A stretch of 64,000 nt of DNA from Niebla homalea (GCA_019925105.1 JAHGAU010000013.1:1054001-1118000), one strand, 5' to 3'. Positions 37,882-50,200 are shown, numbered from the stretch's first letter. Program-made: numbers and translations. The notes: generated from the letters alone by a model not told the origin.

Positions 37882-38406
37882 CCCTTTTTACATGCTCTGT
37901 CTTCCCCGTGGCCAAGACATCAAGTCTTGATGAATGCATGCATGCATGCGAATGCAGCCCGAGCTGGAATGATCATTTCATATTTAGGGGAAGGGAGTGG
38001 TCCAGTGGGCGCGGGGTGAGAGCGGTGTGCAATGTAATTGGAAAAGAATTGGACGGAAAAAAGCAGAATGATTACTTACTGTGGGGAAGAACGGAAGATT
38101 GGTGGTGTGAGAAGGGAGGGACGGTGATGTTGATGATCGATGGATGAGTGTTTTCAGTGTTGGTTCATGCAGCAGCTCCCTTGGACGTTGCCATTGTACT
38201 GGAAGAGCGAGCTCGGGCAGCAGTGGGTTTCACGGAGGCAGAAAAGTGGCCGGCAGTATTGCTGCCAGAAAGGGAAATCCTCAAGATATCTAGTCTTTTC
38301 TATTGCAAGCAATGCTATCAAAAAGCCAACCCATTTGGACGAGTCAGGATTATTATCCGACATCATATATAGATAAAATCGATCCAACATTGCAATAGTC
38401 GTCCAA
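37882..38406. other. Convergent intergenic region
   Basis: About 525 bases between the stop codons of ATG12 (+) and the ketopantoate enzyme (-); a short GCATGCAT-type repeat lies near 37935. No gene supported. Confidence 0.5.
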
Positions 38407-39720
38407 TCAGACACGATGCGACTCCAACAACTTCTCGAACTCGACCAGCTCCTGCGCTGGCATGGGGTACGTATGTTGCGGTTCGGGATATGCTCGGGAC
38501 TTGACCTCCGCTGTGGGTAAAAAAAGCAATGTCAGCCCACCGTCACTTCCCACAAAAGCACGTAAACAAAAACGAGTAGCGAAAAAAGATAGAGAGGAAG
38601 GGGGGGGAGATCATTACCCTTATAACTCTCAATCGCCCTCATCCCCTCGCCCCACACATCCCCATACTTCTTCACAAACCGCGGCAGGAACCTCCCCGGC
38701 GGGAAATTCCCACTCATGTCCACCTGCACCAGCACCTGCCCATCGCACCCATTCCCCGCCCCGATCCCAATCGTCGGCACGTCCAGCTTCTTCGTCACCA
38801 ACCTCGCCACCTCGGCGGGGACGGCCTCCAGCACGACGGCGAACGCGCCCGCCTCCTGCACGGCCAGTGCATCCTCCAGGACTTTGAGCGCCCCGATGGT
38901 GGTTTTGCCCTGCACGCGGAAGCCGCCGAGGGAGTTCTGGCGCTGTGGGGTGAGGCCGACGTGGGCGAGGACGGGGATGCCGGAGCTGGTGATCTTGGAG
39001 ATGGTGGGCGCCATTTCGGTGCCGCCTTCGAGTTTCACCGCTTGGACGCGGCCTTCCTTGATGACGCGGATGGCGGAGGTGAGGGCTTGGGAGGGGGAGA
39101 TTTCGTAGGAGCCCATGGGCAGGTCGCCGACCTACGTAGTTGCGACTGTCAGCTTTTGAGAGGGAAATTGCCCGTTCTCGAGGGATTTTGTAATGGGATC
39201 CACGGGTGTAGTAGGGGGTTTGGTTATATGGGAGAAAAGGAGAGGAGGGGGAGCATACAGTAAAAGCGGATTTCGTAGCCCTCGCCACGCTCCGACAGTG
39301 CAGGATCATCTCGTCGAGCAGGACTTCGCTCGTGTCTTCCATCCCCAGCGCGACCATGGCCAGGCTGTCGCCTACCAGGATCATCTCCATGCCTGCGTGG
39401 TCGGCAACGTGGGCGCTAGGGAAGTCGTGTGCGGTGATCATGGTGATGGGTTCATTCTTTCGCCGGAGGCTGCGCAGCGTGTCGAGCGTGACCTTTTTGC
39501 GTTCGATTTTGGGTGGTGAACCGAGTGGGGAGTGGGAGCTGTGTCGTTGCTGCTGCCGTGATGATAGTAGGCATTGTTCTTGCTGTAGTGGTTGTGGCCG
39601 TTGTTGAGCCTGCCATATTGCGACCGGGCGGGCATAGGCAGCAGATCTTGCTGAGGAAGCATTCAACTTGGGAGAAAGGAAGCTTTTGGTGGTCTGGCGC
39701 AAGGAGCTGCGTTGAGCCAT
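38407..39720 (-). CDS. panB: 3-methyl-2-oxobutanoate hydroxymethyltransferase (ketopantoate synthase)
   Basis: Catalyses hydroxymethyl transfer from methylenetetrahydrofolate to 2-oxoisovalerate in pantothenate and CoA synthesis. Exons are 39720-39259, 39131-38618 and 38510-38407 (359 residues), with introns of 127 and 107 nt. The N-terminal 70 residues are Arg/Ser/Gln-rich without acidic residues, consistent with a mitochondrial targeting sequence. Family motifs include ITMITAHDFPSAHVAD, MILVGDSLAMVALGMEDT, AVKLEGG, GIPVLAHVGLTPQ, VLEAVP and GIGAGNGCDGQVLV. The last exon supplies the usual C-terminal HTYPM. The symbol follows fungal usage. Confidence 0.94.
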
Positions 39721-40745
39721 TTCGCTGTCGTATCAACCCGGGTCTTTCGCAATGAGATATTGATGAACGGGACGAGCTGAACGAGAGGAAGCTGATGATG
39801 TTGATGAAGGATCCATTGTGCCGAATGTCGAAGCGGTGAAAAGGGAAAAAAGAGCGGGCGTGGTAAGCTGGTATAGACGGTGCGTCGTAATCGTGGGAAC
39901 GTTGAGCTTTCGAAATGTAGCGATAAGGCTGATGGACACCTCTGTGAGGTTCGGTGATTGCCGGTCGGCCATACAGATGTCCACAGGTACGCGCGGAAAC
40001 ATTGTGTTGATGACAGATGGGTTTATAATCTGGTCGGAATGTGCGGAGGAATATACAGAAGGATGTTTTTGTGTATAATTTATTATGCAGGGCCGCTGGG
40101 GTTGTACTCATGGACACTGAAATCATGATGGTAAATACTGCGCACTTCTCGTCCCTAGGTTAAAAATCCAAGCACGCTCGCACGCCAAGGCACGAAAGGT
40201 ACCCCTGAGCCCCTCTCCCCCTATTTTGAAAGGACCAACAGACCCTTTTAACCTTATTCCTTTCCATCCCTTAGAATAGTGGAGGTTAGAGATTAGGGAA
40301 ACGTCCTACAGTGCTGACGGAAGGTAACACGCTCGTCATCGGATACAATTTCTGCGTGTCTCATAATAGACGGATGTTTTAGCATGGGCCCAAGTCTCTC
40401 CAGTCAGCGTTTAGCAAGCAGAGGCAAAGATACATCCGAAAGTCCGTCTCACCGTCTTCAAAAAGTTCCGCCTTACACCGGACGGATGAATCGATGTCCT
40501 TTGCGTGCAAAAGGCAAGAGATTGCGAACGAATTGTGTTCTCGAACCCTTGAAATGTTTATGAAATGACATGCTATCTGAATTGAATTTCCCCCAACAAA
40601 CCATCTAATGCTAGACAGATCGTAGAGGCTCTTTTCCCGTCCATCGTCGCTGCCAACTGGCTCTCGTCTTTGCCAAATCAAACCACTATACTCCTCCGAT
40701 GTTCCGATCGTAAAGATTAGAAAGCAGGGGATTAGGGACATCAGA
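39721..40745. promoter_or_regulatory. Upstream region of panB
   Basis: About 1 kb between two minus-strand genes, with the panB promoter on its left side. Overlapping open frames extend from panB into this area but have no independent support. Nothing else seen. Confidence 0.45.
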
Positions 40746-42763
40746 CTAAGGGGGTGCATTATAGGGACAGTCGAATTCACCAGCTGTTCCTTTGGGCCGG
40801 TAGTAGTAATAGGTAGGATCGAGCGGATACGGAATTCCGGGTACTGAAACTCGTAAATCGATTCTAAAGCCGGGTTCATTGGCAGCAGGATTCATGTTAA
40901 TAGCAATGATGGTGATGGGGATGTACATGCCCCCTGATAAGGTTATGGTGCCATTTGTGGCCGCTGGGGTCGAACCGGTTTTCAAGACATAGTTGGAGGG
41001 GGTCCAATTGGTGCTACTGGCATTCACGCCAACCCATACTCCAAGAAAATCCTCAGGATTCGCAGTCGAAAAAGTGTAAGGGCCGTTCACTTCGGCGTAG
41101 AAGTAGCCTTGGTAGATCGCACGGTAGGCGCTGCAATTTTGGGCCGTTAGCGCACCTGGCGGGTAACAGTTCCCGCTGTCGTTTGCAACGTAGAAGTCCA
41201 GGTTATATGCTATCCCTGTGGCGTTTGTGGCGCAGTTGCCATTCAGTTGGCTCACATCAGTCCCAGAGTCATCACCAAGGTAGCCGCGGAAGCCAAGACC
41301 CGTGTAATATTGGTCAATGTTTAGGTAACTGCTGGAACCTGCAACTGGGTAAGGGCAATCGAATTCTGACCCGGTCGGGAGGGACATATATGGCGTAATA
41401 TCCACGGTTTGCGTGGCTCCAGGGAGCTGCACCTTGAAATCGATGAGAGCCGGGCCCCTGCTATTTTGTTGACTCACCCACATAAAGGTGAAGGCGTTGT
41501 AGCTGTTGGCAGCGAAAGTGAACGTCACGTTGTTCGGCTGCTGGTATAGCCCCAGCATGTCCTGGTTGCTACTGGTCCGCAAAGTACCTAGAGCATTTTT
41601 CTGCCAGACCCAGAAATAGTCTTCTGTATCAGCACTGAAGAACATATAGGTGCCCGCAGTATTTGCATAGAAATAGCCCTGAATGAGCTCCACCATGTTG
41701 TTACAACTGATTGGTCCGACGAATCCTGGTGGTGTACAGTAATAATCCTGGGTATTGTTGAACTCAATCGCGGAAGCGACCCCGTATTGCCAAGGATAAC
41801 AGGTGCTAATATAACTGGACGGAGAAAAGGCGTTACCACTGGTTTGATTGGTATAGACTGGGTAAGCGCGGAAGGCCATCCCTGACGGTCGTGCGTTAGA
41901 AGTGCCTGCCGGCGTCATTGCGGTAGTGGTGCTTGGGCTGGGGGTATTCTGGACAGGAGGAGGATTTGCAGCCGTTGTAGGGCTTGGGCTGGGGGTATTC
42001 TGGACAGGTGGAGGGTTTGCAGCCGTTGTAGGGCTTGGGCTGGGGGTATTCTGGACAGGTGGAGGATTTGCAGCCGTTGTAGGGCTGGGGCTGGGGGTAT
42101 TCTGGACGGGTGGAGGGTTTGCAGCCATCGTAGGGCTTGGAGCCAATGTGGTGGATGATGATGGGCAGATAGAGACTGTATCGCATGAGCACCCAGTAGG
42201 TATGCATGAGGAATGAATGACTTACGCCCAGCTGTTCTGAAGGTCAATATGGTACAGGTCGCGGGTGGTGTAGCCAAGAAGTATATCTGCAGGTTCATTT
42301 GCTGGTCGACACAGGCGACTGCAACGCCATTCTGGAATTCCGGGTTGTTCCAGGTGACTACACCATACTGGGAGACTTGCCAGGTGGTGCTGATGGAGCG
42401 TGGATAGTCGGATGGCGTAAATTGCTGAGAGGTGACTCCAGAATCAGTCCCGTACATTTGTCCGTTGCCCGCAATAAGCTCTTGATTCGGGTTGATGAGG
42501 AACGTGGTGGCAGCATGGCAATCATATGTCGCTCTCCCATCAATGGTGATGAAATATTGGGTCGCTCTCTTATCCAACCCAAAACCTTCGATTTCGGTAA
42601 CGATGTGGTACTCTTCATTTTTGACAGGCTTGAAGCTTGAGTCATGTTAGCTTGGCTTGCAACGTCATTATTATCCTGTGTCTTACCTTTGAGGAGACTG
42701 ACATGTCGCTGGACCAAGTAGGGCAAAGAGTGGGAGCAAAAGCGAGCCGAGGAGGGCTAGCAT
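40746..42763 (-). CDS. Secreted adhesin-like protein with Pro-rich repeats (GLEYA/PA14-like)
   Basis: A 638-residue secreted protein from exons 42763-42687, 42635-42226 and 42175-40746, with introns of 51 and 50 nt. The start gives a clear signal peptide (LALLGSLLLPLFALLGPATC). A GLDKRA site near residue 45 looks like a Kex2-type dibasic cut. After an N-terminal domain comes a Ser/Thr/Pro linker with four copies of a 17-residue unit (TTAANPPPVQNTPSPSP). Two related beta-rich domains follow, each with an IQGYFYANTAGTY or IYQGYFYAEVNGPY strand and a DYFWVW or DFLGVW motif. That pattern is typical of GLEYA/PA14 carbohydrate-binding modules. No GPI signal is evident. A role at the cell surface or in adhesion is inferred. 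Confidence 0.85.
41920..42135. repeat. 51-bp tandem repeat, four copies
   Basis: Four nearly identical 51-bp units encode the 17-residue Pro/Thr repeats of the adhesin-like protein. High identity between copies suggests recent expansion and possible length variation between strains. Confidence 0.9.
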
Positions 42764-44251
42764 GTTTCAGCTCAGAAGCAGGTGAAGTGCAATATAGTGA
42801 GATCTTGGATCAATATATCTTTTAGTCGCTTGTGCGGCTCTTTGTCTTTTCACAACTTTCAGCGTCCTGATCGAATGTTAATTCGGGGCATCAAGACCTC
42901 TTATAAGACGTATCCTTGCAAATGAGTCTACCTATGGCACACGGCGCTTTTCATGCAGTATTTGAGGGCTAGAGCGCGTTGGAAATGAGGTGGGGAATGT
43001 AGCATTCACGTGAGGCGAAGAGCATCATTCCTTGGGTGAAACACGAACAACCCACTAGACAACGAGGCATAGCGGAACGATACCCAAAATTTATACAAGG
43101 GGTGGTTTTGGGACGAAAAGAGTCCTGATCATTTCCGCCGCAGGCAATTTGCTCACGCACTTACATTCTATGCTCTGATTGGAGCATGTACCTCTCAAAG
43201 TGGAATCGAAGGGGGGCGCCCATGCTGAGTCTGTCAGTCAAGCGAGCACGTTCACGATTTATGAATGCAGTACACGTACCAAGGGACGGTTAATGTCACT
43301 GATAGCTTTGGAGTTCTAGAGATTTGTCAGACGACCGTGATGGTCGATTGACAGAGTACACCACGATTGTGTGTAGCATTCCTACCCAATAAAAGTGACC
43401 TTAACCGTTGGGGTTTTTGATATATATTGCTGTCATAGCAAGAGACAATCTCTCTTCATTATTGCAAACATATCTTTTCTCCTACAGCGGTTGCAATCTC
43501 TATTGTAATACGACTCCTCACGTATGTAAAAGTGGCAGGAAAATTCGTGTGGTAGTCTCGTTCACAGCAATAAATTACAAGAAGGACCAACCTTTCTTAT
43601 CATTTGATTCATCCAGAAAGCGATTGATGGGAAAGTTTCTTGTTTGAAAACTCGTTACACTTAACTTAAACTCCACAATTTTGGACCAAGGTCCTTGTCG
43701 CAAATACTTGGGTGCGGGAACAGGAGAACGAGGTAGTCTCGTACCTTAGTCTTGTAGTTTCCTGCTTGGGAGCATAGCCGAGATCCGAAAATCATCACAA
43801 AGAATTCTTGCTCGCTCACACTTTGTGCATTCTGCAGCTCTTGGCTTCATGCGGACCTGCTTCTAGCTCTGTTGCAGCACCAACATGGTTCAGTCGTAGA
43901 ATACGCGACACGAGATCAGCAAGCTCCTTTTCGAATCATCAAGTCTGCTGGTGTGAGGCAGAGGTCAATGCAAAGATCAGTTCACAAGATGGGAAACGTC
44001 AAGAGCAATAAGAGAATACGGAAGACTAGAGAGATATTTTTCAAGTTTAGTCTCATTGAATTGATAAAAAGTTTTCCCACTTCCGAGACTCTCAACCGCG
44101 TGAGGATACAACGATGCAACATCAGCATTGTTGGCTTTGTCCGGAAAGTAGTTTTCTTCTGTGCAGGCACTCTCGTCTTCCCCACCAGATATGTTGTCTC
44201 TATGGATGCGTTGCGAGATTGTCGTCCTTTTCCCCCTCTCAAGACTTCTAC
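42764..44251. other. Intergenic, 1.5 kb
   Basis: Upstream of the adhesin-like gene and downstream of the broken secreted-protein gene. Short open frames on both strands (for example 42969-43160, 43408-43647) lack motifs or plausible introns. I see nothing further. Confidence 0.5.
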
Positions 44252-44831
44252 CTAATCTGTCTGCTGTCCAATCCCAGGGTGTTCCCTCAGGCCCCTCGGC
44301 CGAAAGAAACAGTTGCAATTGTCAGAGGGATTCTCCATCACAGGAATCCTATACGCCGGCACGCCTTCCACTGGCGACGTATGTCTTGTTGTCGCATTCT
44401 TGGCCGCAATCGCAAATATGCCCGTGCCGAAGCTCGGTTGCGTCGATGGCGCGCCTTTGCCTTCTTGGATCTGGATGTAACAGTTGGGCTGTGGAGCAAG
44501 ATCAAGAAGTCGAGGGTGAACATTGGAGCGAGGTGAGAAGATTTCGTCGAAGACAATTGTTGAAGGAGTGATGAGTCAAGGGTTCCATGAGTGCCTCTGT
44601 GACAGGACTTACGGTTCGTGATATGGCTGCAGAAGAGGGATAGGTAGGTTTTGGTGAAGTTGGGTTGGAAGGCGACGTCGATAGTTCTGCCTTGCGCACA
44701 GATTTGACCACTCATTGTACTGGGAAAGATGAAGTAATTAATACTAGGAGCATCGGAGGAGACAGCAACTACTGTAAGTAGGAGGGCAAGGGAGAGTGCG
44801 GTCAGCTTGGAGTTTTGCCGGTGAGCTGCAT
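44252..44831 (-). pseudogene. Broken small secreted-protein gene
   Basis: Two lesions interrupt an otherwise gene-like structure. The ATG at 44831 begins MQLTGK, but the hydrophobic signal sequence that follows (ALSLALLLTVVAV) is one base out of frame. Downstream, a fine GTAAGT donor at 44612 and a TTGAC branch-like site precede a 59-nt intron. Its 3' end reads TTG at 44554 instead of AG, although the phase across it is exact. The frame then continues openly through a Cys-containing region (PNCYIQIQEGKGAPS, then NPSDNCNCFF) to a stop at 44252. I do not recognise the family; mature size would be about 150 residues. Alternatives are a GT-TG intron plus a sequencing error, or a different first exon. 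Confidence 0.5.
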
Positions 44832-45335
44832 GGCAGATACGCTGGATTGAGATTGTAACTCCTTCAACCTCCGCGCATATGCGTAATACATGTATCTTCG
44901 GAAAGGCTGCTATTGGGGCAACTTGGAAGTTTCAAGGTATCTACTCAGGAGTCATGGCCATCTCTGCAGGAGCATTTGAGACCATGGAGGCCGGGGGCCG
45001 TATCTTGATGTTGGTTCCAACAATATATCAGCTTGTCCACTCTTGGCAGTCCAAGACGCCTGCTTATATGAAAGACTTAATCTCAAACGAATCCATTATG
45101 TGGTTGGCTTCCATTTCTGAGACCTGATGTTCTGTTGTATTTCAGGCGTCATGCGACGGCTCGAGCCTTACGTGAGAGCCCGCGAGTCGCCAATTGTCGC
45201 TACTCTTCACTAGCTAGTCCGAGGTTCTGGTGAGAACCAGAACCCCCAGTTGGAAGCGAGCACTCAAGATCGAATTCCCCATCGCAGCCAAATTAGAGAG
45301 TCAATAGAGGTAGTCATACGAATGGAAACTGCGGA
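44832..45335. other. Intergenic
   Basis: About 500 bases with one motif-free plus-strand frame (44879-45127), not accepted as a gene. Nothing else seen. Confidence 0.4.
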
Positions 45336-45590
45336 TCAGGGTGCGTCCCCTCCAAAGCTGACTAGCATGTACCGAAAGTACGAGTCTCTCAAGTACGCCA
45401 TCGGAAACGCCTGAAATTATAGCTCTCCACGATTCACCGCCCTGTTGCTATGGTTGGTAATCTTTACTGATCCAGCCTTCTCAACGGGGCATTCGTGGAG
45501 ATAGTCAACAAAGGGTTTACTTGCAAGAGCTGAGTTATGAAGCGTGTTGGCAAGGAGGACAACGGAAAGTAGCTTTCCCCCCAGGTCCAT
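45336..45590 (-). CDS. Candidate small secreted protein
   Basis: A weakly supported two-exon model: 45590-45468 and 45410-45336, joined by a 57-nt intron with a GTAAAG donor and TTTCAG acceptor in phase, giving 65 residues. The N-terminus (GGKLLSVVLLANTLHNSALAS) looks like a signal peptide, followed by KPFVDYLHECPVEKAG. Only one cysteine remains after cleavage. Without splicing the frame ends at 45417. It could be a small secreted protein, the remnant of one, or chance. It sits next to another broken secreted-protein gene. Confidence 0.33.
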
Positions 45591-46180
45591 GCGAATGAGT
45601 CGATTAAATGATGAAACGTGAAGCAAAGGATGGTACTCTAGCCAGGGCAATAGGCTCTCAGGGTGAAGTCTTAGCTGCAGTAGCCATGATACGCCTGTAC
45701 AGACACATAATCCATCGAGGTCCAGTCGAGCTTATTGAAAATCAGATGATTTGAGATGTGGCAATCTTGGCAATTTCATCATCCCGCGCCTGCCGCGCCA
45801 AAGGTGACAGCGTGACTACCTATTCCCCCTGCGGCATGGGGGCACTCAATACGCTCTTGATCTTGCTTCACTCCTCTAGGCACCCAACTTCTCCATCTTC
45901 CACGGTTTCCAAAGGACTATTGAATGGTTTTGCCGCTGAGACAGCTCGGCAAGATATTCTCGCCCCACCAAGACATTAGAGAAGCGTTCCCTTGTGCTTT
46001 GGGAAGCCGCTGAAGGCTCCAAACCAGCTTCCCGCGACAAAGTACCACCCGGATTGCACGCCACTGCAACCATAGAGGCTATCATCTCGAATCTGACCCC
46101 CGACTCTCGGTCTTTCACAGTATCTCGCGAGCCGTGGTTAGACAAGATTTACCCGCCGTTCTGGTGGGACAGGTAGCAAA
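45591..46180. promoter_or_regulatory. Upstream region of the E2 gene
   Basis: About 590 bases; the open frames on both strands here look like chance. The last 150 bases are likely the E2 5' UTR. Confidence 0.45.
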
Positions 46181-46926
46181 ATGAGTAGTCCAAAGAGGCG
46201 GATTGAGACGGACGTACGTACCTCGTGAATGATATGCATTGAATGTAAGAGGATCTGAGGCTGACACTACCAATCTTTGGGCGCTGCGTAGGTCATGAAG
46301 ATGTTGATGAGCGACTATGAGGTCTCCCTCGTCAACGATAACATGCAAGAATTCTATGTCCGTTTCCGGGGACCCAAGGAGACTCCCTTCGATGGAGGCT
46401 TATGGAAGATACACGTTGAGCTCCCCGATCAGTACCCCTACAAAAGCCCCAGCATAGGCTTCGTCAATCGTATATTTCACCCCAATATCGACGAGATGTG
46501 GGCTTCCTCGGACACACATGGCAACCATTGAGGACCTTATGTGACTGACGGGTCGTGCAGATCCGGATCTGTCTGCTTGGATGTCATCAATCAAACCTGG
46601 TCGCCCATGTTCGACATGATCAATATTTTCGAGGTCTTCCTGCCTCAGCTGTTGCGGTACCCGAATCCTACAGACCCTCTCAATGGCGAGGCTGCCGCAC
46701 TATTGATGCGAGATCCCAAAACATATGATGCGAAAGTGAAGGGTGCGTCATTCTAGATACGGATGATCTCATCCCGTGCTGATGCTCGTCAGACTATGTC
46801 TCGAGGTATGCGACAAAGGAAGCCGCCGATGAGATTGGTGAAGATGATGGTGAAGAAGATGAGATGAGCTCTGTCGGCTCATTTGAATCTGGAGATGAGG
46901 ATCCAGTAGCAAACATGGAGGTTTGA
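46181..46926 (+). CDS. UBC8: Ubiquitin-conjugating enzyme E2 (Ubc8/UBE2H type)
   Basis: E2 enzyme that in yeast works with the GID ubiquitin ligase in degrading gluconeogenic enzymes. Four exons give 184 residues: 46181-46213, 46292-46497, 46561-46742 and 46793-46926, with introns of 78, 63 and 50 nt, all phases matching. The start [22 protein letters not shown] is diagnostic of Ubc8. The fold includes [29 protein letters not shown] and FHPNIDE. The catalytic cysteine is Cys85 in [16 protein letters not shown]. The acidic C-terminal tail ([15 protein letters not shown]) is also typical. Symbol after the yeast orthologue. Confidence 0.95.
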
Positions 46927-47291
46927 CCCTCTTGACTATTTTCACAATCTTTGAGCATGCCTTATGAATGCTTTATGAACGATTTGATGGTAATATGCAA
47001 GATCACGTGAGCTGGCGAATTAGCGTTTAGCGGAGGATATTCGGTTGCCTTGGTCAATAAATATTGGTAAATAAAGCTTCCAATTTACTCACCTCCCAAT
47101 TCATAAACTCTCCACCTCATGCCCACCTCTGACCAATCCTCAAGATAGAATCCTCGTAAGCTCTAGCTGTCCCCATGAGGTATTCTACTGAGTAGCTTAT
47201 TGGGGTAAGTCAGCCGGGCAGACGCCTGCCTTGTGCGCAACGCCCTACGCCTGCGCGCAACACATTTGGGTCGCATAAACCAGCAGACGCA
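46927..47291. promoter_or_regulatory. Upstream region of the SNF2 gene
   Basis: About 365 bases after the E2 stop. It probably contains the true first exon or the 5' UTR of the SNF2-type gene, since the downstream frame has no early ATG. A CACGTG site lies at about 47004. Confidence 0.45.
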
Positions 47292-50200
47292 GTGAACAGT
47301 TCATCAGGAGTGTCAGGACGTTCCGAGCACGCAAGAATTGTATCGAATACTCCTGATTATCACAGTGACCGTCTCTCACACCTTGGGGACTCGAGCTCTT
47401 TGTTCTCTTCCGACACACCGAATTCTCCTTCGGCAGAGCAGCCGTTTTCATTCGATCTTCCATCGTGCGCAGGTTCGAGTCTGCTTGATCTAGGCTCTCC
47501 GCTCGATCTACGCCCATCCCCGCCCGATTGTTCGACCAATCAACAGCAGTACTCTCCGTACAGGTTCGGTGAAGGCAAAGGCACCGCTTCAAGCCCTCTC
47601 GCTTTTGATTCATCACCTGTACCAACCATGGTGGTGGAGCGCGAGCCACCAAAGGCAACACCTCACAAATCAACTCAGCCAAGTCTTCCTAGGATCCAGA
47701 ACGCGCCAGAATTTGGAAAGCCCAGCCCCCTCCAGAATCGTCTCCAGCCGAATAACAATGTGTTCAACATTCCAAAAGCGCACCAGTCGAGACCTGAACA
47801 TCACAGACCTTCGTCAGGGCTTGCGTCGCACTATCAGCAGGCAAAAGATGTGGCACACAAGGTTCTGGATCCACTGATTCACCAGCAACCCCCTCAACCC
47901 AATTCCTACACCAGCTACTCCGATGTAGTGCACATTCCACGGCCATCGAACCCACCAGTGTCCAACTCATATCCCAAACCGCCTGCTACATTCAGCTCCG
48001 TTAACGGGCCGACTCAGCTCTACGGCGCTCCTTATGCCTACAACTATCAGCAGCCCGTCGTCGACCTGACCAAACCTCAACCATACGGAAATTCGCAGCC
48101 AGCGTTTCTGGATGATCGATTCTCCAGCAATGATCCATATACATACGTCGACGCAGAAAAGGCTAACGAGAACATCAAGAACCTATTGGAAGGCGCTTTT
48201 GACGATGAAGAAGACAAGCCAAGAACACGTGGCCGGAAAAAAAAGTTTGCAACTGCTGTGGAAGGGCTTGCCGACAAAGTGCAATCCCTGGAAGTAAAAG
48301 CGAAGGATGTGAAGGCGGAAGTGCAACAACACGAGGCAGGAGAAGAGGGGGAGGAGGAGGAGGAGGAGGAGGAGGAAGTTGATGATGGCTCGGTTGATGG
48401 ATTGAAAGTCAAATTGCTACCACATCAGGTGGATGGCGTGGAATGGATGCGTGAGAAAGAGAAGGGTGCGACCAAGAAGAGCAAGGTATTGCCTAAGGGA
48501 GGTATCTTGGCGGACGACATGGGACTGTATGTCTTTTATCCTTCTCATCCTATCCTTGCTAAAATAATCACAGGGGCAAGACGATCCAATCAATCGCACT
48601 CTTGCTGACGAACCCTCGACCACCACTAAATCCAACAACTTTAGCTAATGATAAGAAGGCACCCTCCAATACCGTTGGTAAAGGTACACTGGTAGTTGCA
48701 CCACTTGCTTTAATCAAACAATGGGAGGCCGAAATCAAGGACAAAGTATCAGACGACCATAAAATGCGCGTCTGCGTCCATCATGGTCCCCAACGTACTA
48801 AGAGATTCGAAGATCTCAAGAAGTATGATGTGGTGATTACTACCTATCAAATCCTGGTCTCCGAGCATGGCAGCTCCTCTGAGAGGGAAGATGGCCCCAA
48901 GGTCGGCTGCTTTGGCCTTCATTGGTATCGTGTAATCCTAGATGAGGCCCACACCATCAAGAACCGAAATGCAAAGGCATCCCAAGCGACCTGCAAGCTC
49001 AATTCAGAGTACAGGTGGTGTCTGACCGGCACACCTATGCAAAACAATCTCGATGAATTGCAAAGTCTGATCAAGTTTCTGAGGATCAAGCCTTATGATG
49101 ATCTCGCCGTCTGGAAGGATCAGATTACGAGACCCATGAGCCAGGGACGAGGTGGCGTTGCCATCAAGCGGTTGCAATTCTATCTCAAGGCTTTTATGAA
49201 GCGTCGTACTAAGGATGTGCTCAAGAAGGATGGCGCCTTAAATCCTGGTGGTAAGTCTGACGCAAAAGCTGGTGATGCCACAAGCGGCTTCAAGATCATG
49301 GATCGAAAGGTCGAAGCGGTCGTTGCCGAGTTCAGCGCCGAGGAACGAAGATTCTACGATCGTTTGGAGAAGCGGACAGATGAGAGCCTTGAGCGCATGA
49401 TGGGTGATGAGAAGATGAATTATGCGAGCGCCTTGGTATTATTGCTTCGTCTTCGGCAGGCTTGCAATCATCCGCAATTGGTTGGTGGAAACATGGTAAA
49501 GGACAAAGATGCCATGACCACAGGTCAGGGATTGGGAGATCGCTCTCCTACCAAATCCAGAGCTCAAGATGGGGATGTTGATGAAATGGCTGCTTTACTT
49601 GGGGGACTGTCTGTTGAGACTAAGCAGTGTGAGGTGTGCCAGAAAGATTTGAGCGAAGAAGAATCATCAAGCCGGATGAAGCGGTGCGCTGAGTGCGAGG
49701 CTGACTTTGAGGGCATGGGCATGAGCAAGAAGAAATCACGCCAGAAATATGGCTCGCGCCCCAAGAGCACGGGTGTCAAGTCAGAACCACGGAGACAGCG
49801 ACAAAACAGACTTGTTGTCAATGATTCAGACGACGAGGAAGGAGGAGGAGAATGGATCGCGCCTTCTGACCAACGTGATGACTCCGATCTCGGCAAAGCA
49901 GTGGGAACAGACGATGAGAACGCTGAAGGTGGCGGCGAGAGTCTCGTGTCCAACGACACCGGAACGGGTGACGAGTCCGAGATCAAATGCTTGGGCTCGC
50001 GGAGAAAGAAGGTCATCAGCCTAGACACATCAGACGAAGAATCAGAGATCAAGTCTGAACCCGAATCGGACCCTTCAACCACCTCGTCTAGCGACGAAGA
50101 AGAAGAAAATGAACCTCCAATACACGACAGCGCAGTGCCGTCACCAACCACCTCCGCTAAAATCCGCCACCTCCTCACCACCCTCAAGCATGAAACCCCC

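Noticed and set aside
38629..39720. Single 363-residue frame across the panB intron
   Set aside because: After the donor at 39258 it reads intron and then the wrong frame; the spliced model matches the family throughout.
41902..42216. Plus-strand Gly/Val repeat protein
   Set aside because: Antisense reading of the 51-bp repeats in the adhesin-like gene.
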